This document shows, piece after piece, positions 30,720 through 38,641 of a stretch of DNA of 64,000 nucleotides. The translations under genes and the position numbers were made by a program. Origin of the DNA: JANQEU01 sp965601455 (GTDB taxonomy: Bacteria > Bacteroidota > Bacteroidia > Cytophagales > Cyclobacteriaceae). The notes beneath the pieces are model-generated. The model had not been told where the DNA came from and did no database searches. It saw nothing but the letters and a program-made list of their open reading frames with translations. Location: assembly GCA_965601455.1 (NCBI GenBank), contig OZ271831.1, positions 4,898,001-4,962,000 on the forward strand, given 5' to 3'. Each line of letters begins with the position of its first letter. Position 1 is the first letter of the stretch.

Positions 30720-31673
30720 ATGAAGAAATCAATACTATATACAGCACTTTATCTCTTAAGCCTCCATGTCTATTCCCAAAGCGAGGCGGTCTACAGCCAT
30801 GCACTGATCAACCCCGTGATTTACAACCCAGGTTTTACTGGTTGGGATGAGTTTGCACACGTTTCATTACAGGTTAGGAGCCAGTGGACTGGTTACAACT
30901 CTTCTTTTGACGGATCTGGTGGGGCACCGAATATGCAAGCTCTTGTAGCCTCCATACCTGTTGAAGGACTAATTAGTGGTTTGGGTTTGACTTTGTTGAA
31001 TGAAAATCTTGGTCCAGTCAATAGTTTGTCTTTGGGCATCCCATTCTCCTTGCAGGTGGGATTGCAATCTGGAAATCTTGTGTTCGGAGCAACTCCGGGT
31101 CTCATATCCAGGACTCAACGTTTTGATTTATTGAGATTCAATGATCCCGGAGACCCACTGAACGTAGGAACCCGACAAACACAGACAAACTTTAATTTAT
31201 CGGCAGGTATAGCCTACCAATACGCTAACTCAATTTTGGTGGGTGTAGGAGCAACGAATCTCTTAGAGCCATCATTTAATTTCGGATCGAGCGAATTGCA
31301 ATATGAAATGAAGCGCTCATTTAATTTTATCGCAGGGTATAGGAAAACAGTTGGTGGGAATGTTCGGATTTTTCCCTCTGCATTTATCCTATCCGACTTG
31401 TCAAAATTTTCGGTTGACCTCGGTTCTCTAGTTTATATAGGAGAAAAAATTTGGTCCGGTGTTTATTATCGCTGGTCGGAGGCGATTATTCTACAAGTCG
31501 GTTATTCGCTTCTTCCTCAGAATGTGCTAAGAATTGGATTCGCATTCGACTTGGTTTTTGATCAGAAATCAGCAGATCAGTTAACCTCGCAGGAAATTTA
31601 CGTGCGTTATAATTTACCAGAAATAGCACTTGGAGGTAGAAAACAAGTTAAAACACCAAGATTCACATATTAG
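30720..31673 (+). CDS. porP: Type IX secretion outer membrane protein PorP/SprF family
   Basis: 317 residues with a signal peptide (SILYTALYLLSLHVYSQ) and a 14-strand-type barrel. The opening SHALINPVIYNPGFTGWDEFAHVSLQVRSQW in part is the PorP/SprF signature, in which NPG and the QW motif are diagnostic. PorP-like proteins associate with the outer-membrane PorK/GldK ring or anchor SprB-like adhesins. Position directly before gldK gives the same order as the porP-porK-porL-porM-porN cluster of Porphyromonas. Confidence 0.92.
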   Translation: MKKSILYTALYLLSLHVYSQSEAVYSHALINPVIYNPGFTGWDEFAHVSLQVRSQWTGYNSSFDGSGGAPNMQALVASIPVEGLISGLGLTLLNENLGPVNSLSLGIPFSLQVGLQSGNLVFGATPGLISRTQRFDLLRFNDPGDPLNVGTRQTQTNFNLSAGIAYQYANSILVGVGATNLLEPSFNFGSSELQYEMKRSFNFIAGYRKTVGGNVRIFPSAFILSDLSKFSVDLGSLVYIGEKIWSGVYYRWSEAIILQVGYSLLPQNVLRIGFAFDLVFDQKSADQLTSQEIYVRYNLPEIALGGRKQVKTPRFTY

Positions 31674-31821
31674 CATTGTTTTTTCAGGTTAGAATTTCAT
31701 TATTTATAGATGAAATATTGCGAGGTATTTGTTTAAGATTATATATTTAAGCTCTTTATCACACAATAATTATTGCAGAAGTTTGTTTATTTTACATACT
31801 TGCATGTTCAAATTTGGTGTT

Positions 31822-32865
31822 ATGAAAATTATGGGTGTTTTTAGGCTGTCTGTTCTGCAGATGGTCGTCCTTGCTTTACTCGCATCGGGATGCGGCCTCT
31901 TTGGAGGTGGAAGTGGAGATTTTGATGACCGCGGAGAACTAATCGGTGTTCAGGGTAGAGAAGGATGGGAGATGACCAGACCATTCGGTATGGTTTCATG
32001 TCCAGCGGGTACTTTCCACATGGGGCAGGCAGATGAAGATATTGCCGCAACTCAAATCAACTTCAATAAACAAGTTACCATCAGTGCGTTTTTTATGGAC
32101 GACACTGAAATTACAAACAACGAGTATCGACAGTTTACGGATGAGCTTACTCTAGGATCAGAGGTTGATCTTCCGGCTGGATATTCCATCGGTGACTTAC
32201 TTCCAGATACTTCCGTTTGGATAACAGATTTTACTCATCACATGGGAGATCCTTTGGTTGAATACTATTGGGCGCACCCTGCATTTGATGATTATCCTGT
32301 AGTTGGGATCGACTGGAATGCGGCAAGGTATTTTTGCGAATGGCGAACACAACACTTAAACACTTACAGGCAAGACATAGGACTTCCTGTAATGCCTGCT
32401 TTCAGATTGCCCTCCGAAGCAGAGTGGGAGTATGCATCTAGGGGTGGACGTGATATGGTAAAATATCCGTGGGGGAACCCATATATTCGAAATGTAAAAG
32501 GTTGTCTTTTGGCGAATTTCAAGCCCGGGAGAGGTAATTACTTCGATGACGGTTTTGCCTACACAGCACCGACTGCGACATTCTTCGCTAACGGATATGG
32601 TCTTTATGATATGTCCGGGAATGTTAGCGAGTGGTGCGAAGACGCATATAATCCGTCCGCAGTCCCACTTGTTTGGGATATGAACCCAACATATTTCGAT
32701 GACCGAATTGAGTACAAAGTTATTAGGGGAGGATCATGGAAAGACATTGCTTACTTCCTAGAGACAGGAACCAGATCCTTTGAACACAAAGACACAACGC
32801 GATCTTCAATTGGTTTTAGGTGCGCAATGACGTATCTTGGTAGATCCGCGGGGACTGAATTTTAA
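31822..32865 (+). CDS. gldK: Type IX secretion/gliding lipoprotein GldK
   Basis: 347-residue outer-membrane lipoprotein that with GldN forms the periplasmic ring of the type IX secretion system. I use the ATG at 31822, which opens the signal peptide ending in lipobox LLASGC, followed by GLFGGG. The rest is a formylglycine-generating-enzyme-like (sulfatase-modifying) fold: GMVSCPAGTFHMGQ, FFMDDTEITNNEYRQF, FRLPSEAEWEYASRGG, GNVSEWCEDAY, VIRGGSWKD, SIGFRCAM. The catalytic Cys pair of true FGE is not needed in GldK. First gene of gldKLMN. Confidence 0.95.
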   Translation: MKIMGVFRLSVLQMVVLALLASGCGLFGGGSGDFDDRGELIGVQGREGWEMTRPFGMVSCPAGTFHMGQADEDIAATQINFNKQVTISAFFMDDTEITNNEYRQFTDELTLGSEVDLPAGYSIGDLLPDTSVWITDFTHHMGDPLVEYYWAHPAFDDYPVVGIDWNAARYFCEWRTQHLNTYRQDIGLPVMPAFRLPSEAEWEYASRGGRDMVKYPWGNPYIRNVKGCLLANFKPGRGNYFDDGFAYTAPTATFFANGYGLYDMSGNVSEWCEDAYNPSAVPLVWDMNPTYFDDRIEYKVIRGGSWKDIAYFLETGTRSFEHKDTTRSSIGFRCAMTYLGRSAGTEF

Positions 32866-32901
32866 ATGAATTATTAATACTAACCTAAATATTCCAATAA
32901 T

Positions 32902-33711
32902 ATGAGCGCGAAAAAAGGCGGATTTATGGAGCTTCTTTATTCCACGATTATGCCGAAAATCTATGGGATTGGAGCTGCTATCGTAATTGTGGGTGCGATG
33001 TTCAAAATTCTTCACCTACCGGGTGCCGCAGCGATGCTGGGTATCGGTCTGACTACGGAAGCGGTAATTTTCTTCTTAAGTGCATTTGAACCCAAACACC
33101 CAGAACCTGACTGGGCAAAAGTATATCCTGAACTGGCTGACGATTACGAAGGTCCTGCTGCTGCCCCTAAGAGAGTTGCACAACCTCAGGCTACAGGAGT
33201 TTCAGCGCAAATGGATAAGATGTTGGCTGATGCAAAGCTTGGTCCTGATCTTATTAAAAGCTTGGGTGACGGTATGCGCAATCTTTCAGATAGTGCAAAC
33301 AAGCTATCATCACTTGGAGATGCGGCTGGAGCTACCAATGAATATGCTAAGAACGTAAAAGAAGCTTCTTCTACAATTACGGAGATGAATAAGTCGTATG
33401 CTAGCACCATGGATGCTCTAAAAGGCATGGCTGAAGCTTCCACTGATGCAAAAGAATACCACACTCAGGTACAAAATGTTACCAAAAGTTTAAGCGCATT
33501 AAACGCACTTTATGAGATGGAATTGAAAGATTCTCAAAGTCATACAAAAGCACTTAATAAGTTCTATTCTAATGTTACTACCGCCCTTGAAGGTATGGCG
33601 GATGCTGGAAAAGAAACAGCTGCATTCCAGGCAGAACTAAATAAGCTGACTAACAACGTGGCTTCACTAAACAAAGTATATGGCGGAATGCTTTCTGCCA
33701 TGAAAGCATAA
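32902..33711 (+). CDS. gldL: Gliding/type IX secretion motor protein GldL
   Basis: 269-residue inner-membrane protein. Two N-terminal helices (IYGIGAAIVIVGAMFKILHL and AAMLGIGLTTEAVIFFLSAF) are followed by a long cytoplasmic helical region. Glu in the second helix (TTEAVIFF) is the proton-path residue of the GldLM motor, which converts proton motive force into rotation. The repeated Asn/Ser/Thr-rich helices (NKLSSLGDAAGATNEYAKNV; VTKSLSALNALYEM) are typical. 36 bp after gldK, 20 bp before gldM. Confidence 0.96.
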   Translation: MSAKKGGFMELLYSTIMPKIYGIGAAIVIVGAMFKILHLPGAAAMLGIGLTTEAVIFFLSAFEPKHPEPDWAKVYPELADDYEGPAAAPKRVAQPQATGVSAQMDKMLADAKLGPDLIKSLGDGMRNLSDSANKLSSLGDAAGATNEYAKNVKEASSTITEMNKSYASTMDALKGMAEASTDAKEYHTQVQNVTKSLSALNALYEMELKDSQSHTKALNKFYSNVTTALEGMADAGKETAAFQAELNKLTNNVASLNKVYGGMLSAMKA

Positions 33712-33731
33712 TAACCTAAAACAACTCAACG

Positions 33732-35378
33732 ATGGCTGGAGGAAAAGAAACAGGACGTCAAAAAATGGTAGGTATGATGTATTTGGTGCTAACTGCATTA
33801 TTAGCATTGAATGTGAGTAATACCATTATTGATAAGTTCGTCTTCATTAACGAAAGTTTGGTTCGGGCCAATGAAGAATCAGCTGAAAGAAACCAACAAA
33901 TCTTGGAGAGTATTGTCAAGATTGTTGATGAGACAGGCAACAGGGAGGCTGACCTTAAAGTTTCTGAAGCGGCTGAAGAGCTTCGCGCTCAAACTGAAAA
34001 AGTTCTTCAACAGCTGGACGTCCTTAAAGACACATTCGTCACCATTACAGGCGGATACGTTGAGCACGAGCCGGATTATATCGGTGATGCTAAACACCTG
34101 AACGGTAAAACGGATTATAATAAGGTAGGCCATTACATGATGCCAGAAGAAGAAGGAGGGGAAGGCAAAGGAGAGGAGCTGAAAGAACTTCTAAATGGCT
34201 ACTCTGAATTTGTCAAGGTGCTTCTGGAAGAGAAGTTTGAAGCGGATGAAGTTGAAACGTCTCATTATAAGCCATTGGCAGTTGATGCAGCAGATGATCC
34301 GGTCTATAACCGGGATGCCAATCAAAAGGGTAAAAAGTTTTCACAATTAGCCTTCGAAGAGTCACCAACGCCAGCGTGTTTAGCAACAGTAAGTGAATTT
34401 CAGTCAAGAATATTAAGCTACGAGACCCGAGCTTTGGATTATTTATCTGGAAAAGTGGGAGCTGGAGATATAAGCTTTGATAGAATCGAGGCAAAAGTTC
34501 TTCCTGTCTCGCAGGTTGTCGCTGCTGGTACACCTTACGAAGGAGATATGTTCATTGCGGCTTCAGCAACAGGGATGAATCCTACAATGACTTATGATGG
34601 AAAGACAATTCCTGTTGAGAATGGCATCGGAAAAGTAAGGTTCATGGCAAGTGCTTCCTCTTATGATGACAACAATCAATCCAGGAAATCATTCGAGGCG
34701 GCCATTACAGTGCCAATCCCAGGTGGAGGTGACACTACGTACAGGACTACAATACCCTACATTGTAACTAAACCGGTTATTCAAATTCAATCTACAGCTG
34801 TTGGTGCTTTGTATTTTGGATGTGGAAATGAGTTAGATGTACAAGTTCCGGCTTTAGGAACATCATATAATCCTAGTTTTAACATTTCAGGAGGTCAAGC
34901 GTTTAAGGGATCGGCTACAGGTCAAGTTACCATAGTACCCAATGCAAGGAAAGTTGTAATGACTGTTTCCAGTAGCGGCAATACAATTGGAAGCAGAGAA
35001 TTTGGAGTCAAACCTATTCCTGTGCCGGAAATTGTACCATTGACAGGTCAGGGACCTGTGAATATGAAAGAAGGCATTTCAGCAAAAGAACCTCGTTTAT
35101 TCCTTAATGCTCAAGCAGAAGCTGGGTTTGCAGAATTCTTGCCGAAGGATGCAAAGTTCAGAGTTGCACAATGTGAAATCACCCTTGTCAGTGGAGGCTT
35201 GGCAAAAACTACCATTCGTGGGGCCAATCAAATTAACCTAGCACCGATAGCCGCAGTAGCTCGAAAAGGCAATACTTTGGTAATCGAGATAAAGAAAGTT
35301 CAAAGACAAAACTTCCGGGGACAAGTTGTTGATTTCCCTATGCCAGGAAGTACTTTCATTAACATTCCTTTAAACTAA
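33732..35378 (+). CDS. gldM: Gliding/type IX secretion motor protein GldM
   Basis: 548-residue motor partner of GldL. The N-terminal signature GKETGRQKMVGMMYLVLTALLALNVS is the single membrane helix preceded by basic residues; the next NTIIDKFVFINESL region leads into four periplasmic domains that span to the GldKN ring. Full length for the family. The ATG of gldN overlaps its stop by one base (TAATG). Confidence 0.96.
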   Translation: MAGGKETGRQKMVGMMYLVLTALLALNVSNTIIDKFVFINESLVRANEESAERNQQILESIVKIVDETGNREADLKVSEAAEELRAQTEKVLQQLDVLKDTFVTITGGYVEHEPDYIGDAKHLNGKTDYNKVGHYMMPEEEGGEGKGEELKELLNGYSEFVKVLLEEKFEADEVETSHYKPLAVDAADDPVYNRDANQKGKKFSQLAFEESPTPACLATVSEFQSRILSYETRALDYLSGKVGAGDISFDRIEAKVLPVSQVVAAGTPYEGDMFIAASATGMNPTMTYDGKTIPVENGIGKVRFMASASSYDDNNQSRKSFEAAITVPIPGGGDTTYRTTIPYIVTKPVIQIQSTAVGALYFGCGNELDVQVPALGTSYNPSFNISGGQAFKGSATGQVTIVPNARKVVMTVSSSGNTIGSREFGVKPIPVPEIVPLTGQGPVNMKEGISAKEPRLFLNAQAEAGFAEFLPKDAKFRVAQCEITLVSGGLAKTTIRGANQINLAPIAAVARKGNTLVIEIKKVQRQNFRGQVVDFPMPGSTFINIPLN

Positions 35379-36232
35379 TGGTTATTAAAAGACATACAAT
35401 TCTTGCATTCATTATTCTTATCAGTGTAAGTGCTGTGGCTCAAGAAAACCTTGTACCATTGATTAAACCTGAGGTACCGGAGTCTCAATCTCTGTTCAAG
35501 AAAACGATATGGCGTCGAATGGATTTAATGGAGAAACAGAACTTACCATTCTTTTCTAAGAATTCAGAGATATCAAGAATACTTATCGATGCGGTGGATG
35601 CTGGTTTACTTACTCCTTATCGCACAGACTCATGTATTAACTTCATGCCAGATATTATTTTTAATTCCAATGTAAGCGTGGAACAAGCAGATAATCCATT
35701 TGTGGGAGGTGGTTTCGGTTTTGGAGGCGGCTTTGGAGAAGAGGAAGCGGAGGCGGACGAGTCTGAGTCGGAAGGGCCAACACTGCAACGAATTCCACCA
35801 GATCTTTTTACCGTAGTTTACATCAAAGAGGACGTAATCTTTGATAGAAACAGATCTAGAATGTATTGGTACATCAGATCCATAAGTATTGCATTACCTG
35901 TAAGTGCCGGTACTACTTGGAATCCTGCAGGATTTGAGAAGCAAATCGCCCATTTTAGATATGAGGACGTAGTTGAAATATTTAGAGGTCGGTATTCTGA
36001 AACTGCCAATTGGTATAATGTACAGAACACTGCACAGCACGTGAATTTTGGAGATGCGTTTGAATTAAGATTATTCCATGCACCTATTATAAAGGTTGCT
36101 AATGCCGAGAACTTGAATATTCGAGAGGAGTACGCTGATCTTTCTGAGACTGATCCATTGATCTTTCTCAAGATGCAAAGGAAATACGAATATGACTTGA
36201 TGGATTACGAAAGTCAACTTTGGGAATATTAA
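35378..36232 (+). CDS. gldN: Gliding/type IX secretion ring protein GldN
   Basis: 284-residue secreted protein that completes the GldKN ring. A signal peptide (HTILAFIILISVSAVAQ) is followed by the family blocks KKTIWRRMDLMEKQN, IFNSNVSVEQ, and VVYIKEDVIFDRNRSRMYWYIRSI. Between residues 106 and 133 is an unusual low-complexity insert: Gly/Phe repeats (GGGFGFGGGFG) followed by an acidic stretch (EEEAEADESESEG). Such an insert is uncommon in well studied GldN/PorN and may be a flexible or interaction element. The following FISUMP gene is close enough to be cotranscribed. Confidence 0.95.
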   Translation: MVIKRHTILAFIILISVSAVAQENLVPLIKPEVPESQSLFKKTIWRRMDLMEKQNLPFFSKNSEISRILIDAVDAGLLTPYRTDSCINFMPDIIFNSNVSVEQADNPFVGGGFGFGGGFGEEEAEADESESEGPTLQRIPPDLFTVVYIKEDVIFDRNRSRMYWYIRSISIALPVSAGTTWNPAGFEKQIAHFRYEDVVEIFRGRYSETANWYNVQNTAQHVNFGDAFELRLFHAPIIKVANAENLNIREEYADLSETDPLIFLKMQRKYEYDLMDYESQLWEY

Positions 36233-36273
36233 TAGAGGAAAAGTTACCACCTAATAAAACCGAGAATAACTCT

Positions 36274-36855
36274 ATGAAACCTGTATTATCAATATTATTA
36301 TGTTCAATGCTGACAGTAACTTGCTTAGCTCAAGAAGCAGGAACATTCGTTGACAGCAGAGACGGAAGTGAATATGCTATACTAACCTTTGATATTCCTT
36401 TGGAAGGAGGAGTCTCTGTAGAGCGCACCTGGATGGCGGAAAACCTAAATTTTGAATCTGGAAGTTCATTCTGTTATAAGAATGAGCCGGCTTATTGTGG
36501 AAAATTTGGTAAGCTTTATACCTACAATGATGCGTTGGCCTCATGTCCTGAAGGATGGAGAGTTCCAACTCGATTGGACTGGATGATGTTGTTTTCTGCA
36601 TTTGGAGGAGATGATGTCGCAGGAAGTAGCGTAAAGGAAGGTGGAGATTCTAATATGAACTTGTATTTAGGTGGGTTCGGTGATGCTAGCGGAACGTTTA
36701 AAGGCATTGGAATCGAAGGGAACTTCTGGGATTCAGAAGAGATATCAGGAAATACGGCTGGAGTTATCACCGTTCGAAAGTCTTCCGAAGGAATTTTTCA
36801 CAGTAAAATAGGAAAAAGCCACAGGAATAGCTGTAGGTGTATTAAGGAGTACTAG
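36274..36855 (+). CDS. Secreted FISUMP-domain protein
   Basis: 193-residue secreted protein of the Fibrobacter succinogenes major paralogous domain (TIGR02145) type. I use the ATG at 36274 because it opens a signal peptide (LSILLCSMLTVTCLAQ). Signatures: WMAENLNFESGSSFCYKN, GKLYTYNDALASCPEGWRVPTRLDWMMLFSAFGG, and the final RNSCRCIKEY. The fold is C-type-lectin-like, as in GldK, but no enzyme activity is known for the family. It begins 42 bp after gldN on the same strand, suggesting a link to the secretion machine. The end overlaps the convergent uvrC by 14 bp. Confidence 0.85.
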   Translation: MKPVLSILLCSMLTVTCLAQEAGTFVDSRDGSEYAILTFDIPLEGGVSVERTWMAENLNFESGSSFCYKNEPAYCGKFGKLYTYNDALASCPEGWRVPTRLDWMMLFSAFGGDDVAGSSVKEGGDSNMNLYLGGFGDASGTFKGIGIEGNFWDSEEISGNTAGVITVRKSSEGIFHSKIGKSHRNSCRCIKEY

Positions 36856-38641
36856 AATTCTTAAAGCTCTCAATTATTAGTTTAGCTTTATTGGGTCCAA
36901 TTATTGACGCAATTGTGTTGTAGCTGGCATCCTTTATCCTTTTTACACTACCTATCTCCTTCAATAATTTATTAACGGTAGAGGGTCCTATCCCAGGGAT
37001 GGAAGAAAGCTTAGAGTTTATCTGTTGTTTACTTCTCTTATTTCTGTGAAATGTAATTGCGAAACGATGTGCCTCGTCTCTTAGTTTTTGAATAAGTGTA
37101 AGAGCGGGAGATTTTTTATTAAGAAGTAAAGGAGTTTGTTCTTCCGGATAATATAACTCTTCTAACCTCTTTGCAATACCAATAATCGGAAGTTTACCAT
37201 AAATATCTAATTTCTTTAATGCGTTAACTGCTGAGCTAAGTTGACCCTTACCACCGTCGATAACAATCAAGTCAGGTAAGGAAGAATTATCACGAATTAG
37301 ACGGTGGTACCTTCGGTAGACAACTTCCTCCATAGAAGCAAAGTCATTAGGCCCGGTAACGGTTTTGATGTTAAAATGTCTGTAGTCTTTTTTATATGGT
37401 TTACCATTCCTGAAGCATACCATTGAAGCAACAGGATTACTTCCCTGTATATTGCTGTTATCAAAGCACTCTACATGTAAAGGGAGAGTTTCTAAACGAA
37501 GATCGTTTTTTACATTTTCAAGCAAGGGATTGACTTTCGTACGTTCCAAAGATTTTTTCCTCTTCTCTTTGGCAAAAAGACGAGCATTTCTTTCTGAAAC
37601 TGCTACTAACTGCTTTTTATCACCCCTGTTAGGTACGATTACTGATTGGTTATTTGAAGAGTCGAAAGGGAGATTACACAGGATATGACTATTTGGACTT
37701 TGAAATTTTAATTGAAACTGGGAAAGAGCATATTGCAAAATTTCCTGAGTATCTTCTTCAAGGTTGGCTTTGATCATTGCCGATTCTGAGGCAGCAATCA
37801 TACCATTTGAAAGCATCATGTAATTAACGAAATACTGGTCATCCTCGTTTACAATGGTAATAACGTCAGTGTTATCAAGTTTGGGATTGACAATGAAGGT
37901 TTTGCTAGCAAATTTTTCTAAGTACTCAAGTTTCCTTTTATATTGATCAGCTAACTCATATTTGAAGCTTGCTGAAGCTTCATACATTTTCTTTTTGTAA
38001 GTGGAACGGACTGTTGATACTTTTCCTTTAAGAATTTCCTTTGCTAATTCTATATCGACGTTATATTCTTCTTCGGTTTGTAGACCTTCACAAGGTCCAA
38101 GACAGTTTCCAAGATGGAATTCAAGGCAAATTTTGTATTTACCTTTCGAGACGTTTTCCTTGCTAAGGTTGTAGTTACAAGTCCTTATCTTATAGAGCTT
38201 ACGTATCAAATCAAGAACGCTATTCATAGATTTAACTGATGTATAGGGTCCAAAATATTCTCCTAGCGCTCTATCAATTCTTCTAGTGGAATATATCTGT
38301 GGAAATCTTTCATTCGTGATAAGAATACTGGGAAATGACTTATCATCTTTAAGTAGAATGTTGTATTTAGGTTGGTTTTCTTTGATTAGACTATTCTCGA
38401 GATGAAGAGCGTCAGCCTCTGAGTCAACAACAACAATTTGGATATCTTTTATTTCATTAACAAGACGTTGAGTTTTTCGATTAATTCCACTCTTACCAAC
38501 AAAGTAGCTGGAAACACGGTTTTTAAGGCTCTTAGCTTTACCTATGTAAATGATTTCATTGAAAGAGTCAAGAAATTTATAGACTCCCGGTTTATCAGGA
38601 AGTTGCCGGTAACTACTATTATCGTAATGATGAACTTCCAC
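36842..38641 (-). CDS. uvrC: Excinuclease ABC subunit C
   Basis: 599-residue nuclease that makes both incisions in nucleotide excision repair. The N-terminal GIY-YIG domain starts PDKPGVYKFLDSFNEIIYIGKAKSLKNRV; the UVR motif lies near residues 200-235; the C-terminal RNase H-like endonuclease has HVECFDNSNIQGSNPVASMV and IVIDGGKGQLS; the end has helix-hairpin-helix motifs (SSIPGIGPSTVNKLLKEIGSV). The start is GTG, directly abutting the TAA of the penicillin-binding protein gene, so it is the last gene of a three-gene operon. Confidence 0.97.
   Translation of the reverse strand: MEVHHYDNSSYRQLPDKPGVYKFLDSFNEIIYIGKAKSLKNRVSSYFVGKSGINRKTQRLVNEIKDIQIVVVDSEADALHLENSLIKENQPKYNILLKDDKSFPSILITNERFPQIYSTRRIDRALGEYFGPYTSVKSMNSVLDLIRKLYKIRTCNYNLSKENVSKGKYKICLEFHLGNCLGPCEGLQTEEEYNVDIELAKEILKGKVSTVRSTYKKKMYEASASFKYELADQYKRKLEYLEKFASKTFIVNPKLDNTDVITIVNEDDQYFVNYMMLSNGMIAASESAMIKANLEEDTQEILQYALSQFQLKFQSPNSHILCNLPFDSSNNQSVIVPNRGDKKQLVAVSERNARLFAKEKRKKSLERTKVNPLLENVKNDLRLETLPLHVECFDNSNIQGSNPVASMVCFRNGKPYKKDYRHFNIKTVTGPNDFASMEEVVYRRYHRLIRDNSSLPDLIVIDGGKGQLSSAVNALKKLDIYGKLPIIGIAKRLEELYYPEEQTPLLLNKKSPALTLIQKLRDEAHRFAITFHRNKRSKQQINSKLSSIPGIGPSTVNKLLKEIGSVKRIKDASYNTIASIIGPNKAKLIIESFKNSSTP

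Noticed and set aside
31822..32865. GldK as an active sulfatase-modifying enzyme
   Set aside because: The lipobox, gene order with gldLMN and family identity show a structural role; the FGE-like fold alone is not evidence of catalysis.
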